A stretch of 64,000 nt of DNA. Origin: Serinus canaria (taxonomy: Eukaryota > Chordata > Aves > Passeriformes > Fringillidae). This document shows positions 61,501-64,000 of this stretch, one piece after another. Under the pieces are notes generated by a model that made no database searches, was not told the origin of the DNA, and was given only the letters and a program-made list of their open reading frames with translations. The stretch lies in NCBI RefSeq assembly GCF_022539315.1, contig NC_066313.1, positions 21,365,059 to 21,429,058 on the forward strand, given 5' to 3'. Position numbers and translations under genes: made by a program. Every line of letters starts with the position of its first letter. Position 1 is the first letter of the stretch.

Positions 61501-63033
61501 AGACTTTTAAAAACTTCATTGTAAATATTCAAAACTGAAGAATTTAAACAAAAAAATATTTGAGGCTGTTCGAAAAATACTGGCTTTGAAACTTTAAGAC
61601 TTACTAAAGCAGTTCAGTTGAGATTTGCTTGATATTTAGGTCTCCACTTTAGAAACCAAACAAATTTTAAAGTGTCTGTTTTCAGTAGCTATCGAATGCA
61701 CATTGTGACACAAAACAATTATTAAAACCACATAAAATGGACCACCAGAAGACACCACTGTCCTCAAGAAAGCAAACTGCTAATGTGCAACCCAGTGTAG
61801 CTCCTCACTAAATTGCAATGCACAATACTGTCAACTTGACTTCCAATTAGTCACAAGCACTTGCTAAAAGTAGTTTCCAGTTGGTTATCTCAGGTTAAAT
61901 CTATTTTGTAAGCATTTCATGCTGTCCTGACTGTTTTCTCTCGTAGGTGGGCCATGAGAAACAAGCAAAGGGGTCAGAGACCAGCCAGGCAAAGAGCAAA
62001 GTTAAGCCAACTGAAAGGGAGCAGAAATACTCAGTCACTGTAACTGAATACAGTCTGAGGTTGTTAGGCTGTTCCTAATAATAACAACTGTAAAAACAAT
62101 GAAAATTAGAAAGTATGGGGGGTTTTAAGTTTGTATCACCATCTCCTCAGTGAACACCCGTTCTCAGCAATGTTCTCAAATGTCCAATTCCACTTGATTC
62201 CCTTCTTCCTCCTGTTCCTCTGCAGCTGGTGATTCACTTGAAACACTAGTTTTGTTTTCTTTTGCAAAGTATAATTGGTATCACTCTCTTAGGTATGAAT
62301 TCCTTTGACTAATTTGCTCATACATGCCATATTAAATAAATACATATTTTTGTAGTAGTAAAAGAATCTCCTCTGTCCAACAACAGATGTCCTGATGCTT
62401 AGCATTAAGTGTCAGGAGAAGTTTACTTCCAAAAACCAGTAATTTAAAACTCAGGGGAAGGAAAAAAACAAACACATCTTATAACAGAAAAAATGTGTAA
62501 GAGGAAGATCAAACAAATGCCAAAAGTAATGCAGCAATGCATAAAAAAATCCTTCCAAAGTGGATTTGTTATTCATGCTACTGGTTCTAGTGTGTTAGAT
62601 GACACGCAGGACACCTGAAATAGACACTGGACAGGCATTTCAAGATGAAAAATATGCTAATAAGAAAAATACTGGCCTCTGACTGAAAAAGTGTGGTAGA
62701 GTTAAAAACCTGATTTCAGTATTAGCTACAGAGACAGATCGAAGCAGCAAAAATTTTCAGGGAAGGGACTTTGAGAGCTGAGGCACAGCAGGAAGAGCAG
62801 ACACATGGCTTAGTCCAGAACATCACTATGACGAGAGTAAAAATAAAATTCCAAGAGCAGGAACTGGAGTTGAAGTAAGAAAGGGGTGGTGGAAGAATGG
62901 TGGAAGAAACCAGAAGATACTGTACGTTCAGTACTGAAATCATGACATAACAGGGAAATGCTTACCACTGGAATCTGCCTCTGCATCTTCTGCTGGTTCC
63001 TCTTCCATTGGAAAAGGTGGATGTTCTCTCTCC
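25431..63033 (-). CDS. CFAP44: CFAP44 (WDR52), cilia- and flagella-associated WD-repeat/coiled-coil protein (33 exons, N-terminus missing)
   Basis: CFAP44 works with CFAP43 in the tether/tether-head complex that fixes the motor domain of the inner dynein arm I1/f to doublet microtubules; human loss causes malformed sperm flagella. Thirty-three minus-strand exons join with GT/AG borders and consistent phases, giving 1766 residues to a TAA at 25431-25433. Human CFAP44 has about 1854 residues, so the missing start (roughly 90 residues, acidic in human) is probably beyond the window. Residues about 80-840 are WD-type repeats with blades such as [18 protein letters not shown] and GFEDGVVRI, interrupted by a charged insert (exon 15). 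Residues about 840-1766 are mostly coiled coil. Exon and residue numbers here count from the first exon seen in the window. Identity rests on domain order, recalled human sequence and the BOC neighbourhood. Confidence 0.94.
26076..26210 (-). CDS. CFAP44: CFAP44 exon a32: coiled coil
   Basis: It encodes [20 protein letters not shown], then [20 protein letters not shown]. Acceptor TTTCTAG, donor GTGAGC, phase 0 on both sides. Confidence 0.93.
26982..27142 (-). CDS. CFAP44: CFAP44 exon a31: coiled coil
   Basis: It encodes [20 protein letters not shown] and [21 protein letters not shown] placed the acceptor at CCTCTGTTAG because it restores MEMEIQ-ELDER in phase; the open frame continues about 40 bases upstream but lacks a good pyrimidine tract there. 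Donor GTAAGC. Confidence 0.9.
27404..27527. repeat. Foldback cluster with a perfect 26 bp hairpin
   Basis: Arms 27404-27429 and 27435-27460 are exact reverse complements around a 5-base loop. A partial inverted unit follows (27463-27478), and 27504-27527 is an exact 24-base reverse complement of 27409-27432. The core unit GACCTATTCAAA or its complement appears four times. It lies in a CFAP44 intron. Confidence 0.95.
27899..28100 (-). CDS. CFAP44: CFAP44 exon a30: coiled coil
   Basis: It encodes [20 protein letters not shown], then [20 protein letters not shown] and [14 protein letters not shown]. Acceptor CTTTTGCAG, donor GTGAGT, phase 1. A foldback structure lies in the following intron. 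Confidence 0.94.
28680..28796 (-). CDS. CFAP44: CFAP44 exon a29: coiled coil
   Basis: It encodes [20 protein letters not shown], then [15 protein letters not shown]. Acceptor CTTCTGCAG, donor GTAATT, phase 0. Confidence 0.92.
29904..30034 (-). CDS. CFAP44: CFAP44 exon a28: coiled coil
   Basis: It encodes [20 protein letters not shown], then [20 protein letters not shown]. The junction PEG-CSEDLF with a27 is in frame. Acceptor CCCTCTCAG, donor GTATTG. Confidence 0.93.
31510..31620 (-). CDS. CFAP44: CFAP44 exon a27: acidic segment
   Basis: It encodes [20 protein letters not shown], then [13 protein letters not shown], a strongly acidic break in the coiled coil. Acceptor TTCTTTCAG, donor GTACCT, phase 1. 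No ATG-started frame covers it. Confidence 0.92.
32489..32684 (-). CDS. CFAP44: CFAP44 exon a26
   Basis: It encodes [20 protein letters not shown], then [20 protein letters not shown] and [16 protein letters not shown]. Acceptor TTTGTTTAG, donor GTTGGA (a weaker GT site). Confidence 0.92.
33404..33607 (-). CDS. CFAP44: CFAP44 exon a25: coiled coil
   Basis: It encodes [20 protein letters not shown] and [20 protein letters not shown]. Acceptor TGCTCCAG, donor GTAAGT, phase 0 both sides. Confidence 0.95.
34370..34800 (-). repeat. Possible ancient CR1-like repeat (minus strand)
   Basis: The plus strand shows an order of short matches I associate with antisense ancient CR1: TTGCAGGCCAAAG, TGTACCTTTTCTAATCCT and CTTGCCTTTTT near 34.7 kb. 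Too diverged to bound by eye. Confidence 0.4.
34943..35428 (-). CDS. CFAP44: CFAP44 exon a24: the longest exon, coiled coil with Pro-rich break
   Basis: 486 bp, 162 residues. It starts [20 protein letters not shown], has a proline break [19 protein letters not shown], a long Ala/Glu/Lys segment and ends [20 protein letters not shown]. Acceptor CCTTTGCAG, donor GTAGGA, phase 0 both sides. Confidence 0.95.
36510..36687 (-). CDS. CFAP44: CFAP44 exon a23
   Basis: It encodes [20 protein letters not shown], then [20 protein letters not shown]. Acceptor CCTACCAG, donor GTATGT, phase 0 at the end. Confidence 0.93.
37136..37235 (-). repeat. CR1 LINE fragment (3' end, minus strand)
   Basis: It begins with CATAGAAT, the reverse complement of the CR1 terminal octamer, followed by the familiar antisense CR1 tail (GGTTTGGGTT... 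AGGGACC... CACCTTCCACTA). 5'-truncated, no coding capacity. Right boundary approximate. Confidence 0.75.
37244..37479 (+). repeat. CR1 LINE fragment (3' end, plus strand)
   Basis: A diverged copy of the CR1 3' region: TTCTTCACCTAGAGGGTGG, GGAACAGGCTCCCCAGG and CTCTTCCAACTCAGG, ending in the octamer ATTCTATG (37464-37471) and a decayed second unit. It lies head to head with the previous fragment. Confidence 0.85.
37944..38109 (-). CDS. CFAP44: CFAP44 exon a22
   Basis: It encodes [20 protein letters not shown], then [20 protein letters not shown] and RRAEWHEL, a very basic helical stretch. Acceptor TTGTTTCAG, donor GTGAGT, phase 2. Confidence 0.92.
38492..38709 (-). CDS. CFAP44: CFAP44 exon a21
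   Basis: It encodes [20 protein letters not shown], then [20 protein letters not shown]. Acceptor GATTCCAG, donor GTAATG. Confidence 0.92.
39647..39777 (-). CDS. CFAP44: CFAP44 exon a20: coiled coil
   Basis: It encodes [20 protein letters not shown] and [18 protein letters not shown]. Acceptor TTCCTGAAG, donor GTAATT; two bases carry over to a Gln codon with a21. There is no long open frame around it, so it was found from phase and heptad pattern. Confidence 0.9.
40028..40426 (-). mobile_element. Solo LTR of a bird endogenous retrovirus, inside a CFAP44 intron
   Basis: A 399 bp block with TG...CA ends flanked by a near-match 5 bp duplication (40023-40027 ctgga, 40427-40431 ttgga). On the minus strand it contains an AATAAA (40101-40106), so it is oriented like CFAP44. 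The sequence resembles an LTR family I recall as abundant in songbirds, probably ERVL-type given the 5 bp duplication. No internal retroviral genes are present. Confidence 0.75.
40518..40680 (-). CDS. CFAP44: CFAP44 exon a19: coiled coil begins
   Basis: It encodes [20 protein letters not shown], then [19 protein letters not shown]. Heptad-like, highly charged. Acceptor CATTTTCAG, donor GTACAC. A solo LTR lies about 90 bp downstream in the next intron. Confidence 0.93.
41105..41160 (-). CDS. CFAP44: CFAP44 exon a18: 56 bp exon after the WD domain
   Basis: It encodes [18 protein letters not shown]. Short but certain: strong acceptor TTATTCCAG, donor GTAAGA, and phases that link a17 to a19 (DAYT-IEKFKQ). 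Confidence 0.9.
43076..43346 (-). CDS. CFAP44: CFAP44 exon a17: last WD blades
   Basis: It encodes [40 protein letters not shown] and DGNIFTFDF, ending VTIPPPR. The glycine-rich [17 protein letters not shown] is a clear blade. Acceptor TTAACAG, donor GTAAGT. Confidence 0.95.
44219..44361 (-). CDS. CFAP44: CFAP44 exon a16: WD region, second block
   Basis: It encodes [20 protein letters not shown], an acidic/basic loop, and IHRISF. Acceptor CTTCTTCAG, donor GTAAAA; the final Cys codon is split with a17. Confidence 0.92.
44817..45035 (-). CDS. CFAP44: CFAP44 exon a15: charged insert between WD blocks
   Basis: Two thirds of this exon is Lys/Glu/Arg-rich ([20 protein letters not shown], then [15 protein letters not shown]), likely a helical spacer. 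It then returns to a blade sequence, [19 protein letters not shown]. Acceptor TGTAATAG, donor GTAAAT, phase 0. Confidence 0.9.
46780..46932 (-). CDS. CFAP44: CFAP44 exon a14: end of first WD block
   Basis: It encodes [20 protein letters not shown] and [20 protein letters not shown]. The LLILCENG block follows SPPS as I recall it in human CFAP44. Acceptor TTATACAG, donor GTAAAA. Confidence 0.93.
47613..48225 (+). mobile_element. Solo LTR of a bird endogenous retrovirus, antisense to CFAP44
   Basis: It starts with TGTCCTGG at 47613 and carries, in order, a TATAAAA box (47987-47993) and an AATAAA (48088-48093), the U3-R-U5 layout of an LTR on the plus strand. It resembles a different songbird LTR family from memory. 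The right end and the target duplication could not be fixed; the end given is approximate. No retroviral reading frames are present. Confidence 0.65.
49161..49271 (-). CDS. CFAP44: CFAP44 exon a13: WD region
   Basis: It encodes [20 protein letters not shown] and [15 protein letters not shown]. It completes the [12 protein letters not shown] blade begun in a12. Acceptor TTTCCCCAG, donor GTAAGT, phase 0. Confidence 0.95.
49797..49823. repeat. (GACT)n microsatellite
   Basis: Nearly seven uninterrupted GACT units within a CFAP44 intron. Confidence 0.9.
49965..50021. repeat. Small foldback cluster of TGTGAATT units
   Basis: 49965-49974 and 49981-49990 are exact 10 bp inverted arms around a 6-base loop; 49964-49972 also pairs with 50013-50021. 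Located in a CFAP44 intron. Confidence 0.85.
50218..50424 (-). CDS. CFAP44: CFAP44 exon a12: WD region
   Basis: It encodes [20 protein letters not shown] and later [20 protein letters not shown], ending FATG. The GFEDGVVRI blade and the 'H.AAVTALAY' start of the next are highly typical of the family. Acceptor CACTTAAAG, donor GTATGT. Confidence 0.95.
52066..52160 (-). CDS. CFAP44: CFAP44 exon a11: WD region
   Basis: It encodes [20 protein letters not shown] and [11 protein letters not shown]. Acceptor CCTTTCAG, donor GTGAGT; short, and not within any ATG-started frame. Confidence 0.93.
53386..53485 (-). CDS. CFAP44: CFAP44 exon a10: WD region
   Basis: It encodes [20 protein letters not shown] and [13 protein letters not shown]. 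The junction with a11 makes ALDRSVRIYDF, a typical blade end. Acceptor CACTGCAG, donor GTAAGT. Confidence 0.94.
54265..54312 (-). CDS. CFAP44: CFAP44 exon a9: 48 bp exon in the WD region
   Basis: A very short exon encoding [16 protein letters not shown], with the IWKLDL pattern of a blade strand. Strong acceptor TTCTTCTTCAG and donor GTAATT; phase 0 on both sides, so skipping it would keep the frame. Confidence 0.9.
54570..54735 (-). repeat. CR1 LINE fragment (minus strand)
   Basis: Antisense CR1 3' sequence: AGAAGGGACCTGCAAGGATC, ATCTCGTCCAAT and CCTCTCTAGGAAGCCTGTTT. Old and truncated; boundaries approximate. Confidence 0.7.
54869..55024 (-). CDS. CFAP44: CFAP44 exon a8: WD region
   Basis: It begins [17 protein letters not shown], completing the blade DGVIR-MWNFE from exon a7, and continues to [11 protein letters not shown]. 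The acceptor (GCCATGAAG) is weak but is the only one that restores the R-x-W-x-F pattern. Donor GTAAGA. Confidence 0.92.
55518..55580. repeat. Perfect 28 bp inverted repeat with 7-base loop
   Basis: Arms 55518-55545 and 55553-55580 are exact reverse complements. In addition 55545-55574 is an exact 30-base reverse complement of 54495-54524, about 1 kb away. Both lie in adjacent CFAP44 introns. Confidence 0.95.
56115..56279 (-). CDS. CFAP44: CFAP44 exon a7: WD region
   Basis: It encodes [20 protein letters not shown] and [20 protein letters not shown], two blade ends with WGNLLLWE and GKDGVIR. Acceptor CATTGAAG, donor GTGAGT, phase 0 on both sides. Confidence 0.95.
56784..56898 (-). CDS. CFAP44: CFAP44 exon a6: WD region
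   Basis: It encodes [20 protein letters not shown] and [18 protein letters not shown]. The Arg codon before FW is split across the junction. Acceptor TACTTAG, donor GTAAGT. Confidence 0.94.
58315..58531 (-). CDS. CFAP44: CFAP44 exon a5: WD region
   Basis: It encodes [20 protein letters not shown] and [20 protein letters not shown] with a clear WD motif, then [14 protein letters not shown]. Acceptor TTCTTTAG, donor GTAGGT, phase 2 at the end. Confidence 0.95.
58848..58950 (-). CDS. CFAP44: CFAP44 exon a4: WD region
   Basis: It encodes [20 protein letters not shown] and [15 protein letters not shown], a WD blade of the form 'HP..EYFAVGE'. Acceptor TTTTTCAAG, donor GTAGTG. Confidence 0.92.
59950..60112 (-). 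CDS. CFAP44: CFAP44 exon a3: WD region
   Basis: It encodes [19 protein letters not shown] and [15 protein letters not shown], then [11 protein letters not shown]. The HSFGYDC block is a CFAP44 hallmark as I recall it. Acceptor GTTCCCAG, donor GTATGG, phase 0 at the end. Confidence 0.92.
61121..61298 (-). CDS. CFAP44: CFAP44 exon a2: lead-in to the WD domain
   Basis: It encodes [12 protein letters not shown], a basic run [12 protein letters not shown], then [19 protein letters not shown] and IPTDLLIFK. The last part matches the conserved region before the first propeller. Acceptor TTTTGAG, donor GTATCC; two bases carry over to complete the Lys codon. It is outside any ATG-initiated open frame and was found by joining phases. 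Confidence 0.85.
62966..63033 (-). CDS. CFAP44: CFAP44 exon a1: acidic N-terminal segment
   Basis: It encodes [20 protein letters not shown] followed by SS, Glu/Pro-rich like the N-terminal tail of CFAP44. One leading base continues from an upstream exon not found in the window. Acceptor ACCGCCAG, donor GTAAGC. The least certain exon of the chain, supported by phase match to the next one. Confidence 0.75.
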
Positions 63034-64000
63034 CTGGCGGTGGTAAAGACAAACCTTTAGTATTGTTGCCTTTATTTGCCTTTTAGACCATTCTCATTTC
63101 CTCTCAAATGCTTTGAGATTCCCAAAGATGCTATTTGTCTTCTGCCTGTACACAAATATGGATAACCCAAAGGTATGTCCTACTTTGTGGAGTGAATTCA
63201 TTGGCTCAGGTTTTAGGACTCCAGGATCTGAACAAATTGGTACAGCAAGACTTTAATCTAAATACTGTGTAATGGTGGGAGCTGACATGATTTAAATGTG
63301 TTGAGCTTCTCTTTAATATACTGGGATGAGATCTGTTTTTGAGACAACAAGGCTATTCCTTCACCTTTATGGTGGACTTCACAAAAATATCCGGAGACAG
63401 ACATTCTGAGATCACCTAATATCTTGAATGGAAAAGAAAGAGAGATTATTCTTTAAGAAAAAAGGACTTTCTTCAAAACATTTTATGATAATGGAAAACA
63501 AATTTTAAAAGTTAGCACCATTTTTTAAAAAATTAAACAATTTAATAACACCCCTCTCCCATGATTTTTATCTTTCAGACCATCTTTTTCATGGTGCTAC
63601 ATTTTTCACTAGTTACTATTTTCCTCTGAAGTGGAAAAGGTCCAAATTTGTCATATAAAAACCAAACACATTGACCATTTTTACAAAAGTCTCAAAAACA
63701 AGCAAAAAAGCATAAGCATTGCTCTTACTCTAAATTTATTCTGCCTTTTGATTTCATATGTGTTCTCCATTTTCAAATGAAACACCTTAAAATACACATT
63801 GTAGCAACTTTGCATCAATATTACAGCATGAAAAAAACTATCCAAAATCAGGAAATGCAGAAGTTGTATATAAGGAAACATGAATACTCAGAATAAGAAA
63901 TATGGGCAAAATGCAAGCAAATCCCTCTGCATTTGTAATCAGACATGACTTTGATATCTCTAAGAAGTCCCTAAAAATGCATTTCCTGTTTCCAGCTCTG
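63034..64000 (-). other. Sequence upstream of the first recognised CFAP44 exon
   Basis: AT-rich, with no exon I can support in the phase needed to join exon a1. It is probably intron; the start codon and promoter are likely further right. Confidence 0.5.

Larger units (their letters stand above)
46933..62965 (-). other. CFAP44: CFAP44 introns, N-terminal part
   Basis: Introns of up to 2.2 kb with the antisense LTR, the GACT tract, a CR1 fragment and two foldbacks. The stretches 50.43-52.06, 56.90-58.31 and 60.1-61.1 kb show nothing I recognise. Confidence 0.65.

Noticed and set aside
63361..63435. Possible upstream CFAP44 exon on the minus strand (short ATG frame ending in a GTGAAG donor)
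   Set aside because: It would end in phase 1, while exon a1 needs a phase 2 partner, and the sequence lacks the acidic character of the CFAP44 N-terminus.

Overview
This is a vertebrate nuclear window with two large intron-rich genes lying tail to tail. I read it as bird DNA, probably a songbird. The evidence is fragments of CR1-type LINEs, with the family's 3' octamer ATTCTATG, and two solo LTRs of kinds I recall from songbird genomes. The gene pair BOC/CFAP44 is neighbouring and convergent in human too (3q13.2), so this is conserved synteny. 'Bird' is well supported; 'songbird' rests on recall of repeat families.

Left part (about 0.9-24.0 kb, + strand): the whole coding region of BOC, a cell-surface Hedgehog co-receptor. 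Eighteen coding exons were joined by matching splice phases. They sum to 3318 nt, an open frame of 1105 codons plus stop, close to the 1114 residues of human BOC. The order is signal peptide, four Ig domains, a variable linker, three fibronectin type III domains, one membrane segment and a cytoplasmic tail. Intron 2 is 7.7 kb and holds AT-rich blocks that may be regulatory. A 3' UTR with AU-rich elements ends at a poly(A) signal near 24.01 kb.

Middle (24.03-25.17 kb): a short intergenic gap with a (TA)n microsatellite, where the two genes' transcripts run toward each other.

Right part (25.2-63.0 kb, - strand): CFAP44 (WDR52), an axonemal protein of motile cilia and sperm flagella. Thirty-three exons were joined in frame, giving 1766 residues down to the stop at 25431. 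The N-terminal exons lie beyond the right edge or were not recognised between 63.03 and 64.0 kb. WD-repeat exons (about 63-43 kb) come first, then coiled-coil exons (about 41-25 kb). Its introns contain the solo LTRs, the CR1 pieces and three foldback (inverted-repeat) structures, one of which has a second exact copy 1 kb away.

The two genes have unrelated jobs (Hedgehog reception; ciliary motility) and share only neighbourhood. I saw no RNA gene, CRISPR array, operon or prokaryotic feature, and no convincing new biological system. The most unusual unexplained structures are the intronic foldbacks.
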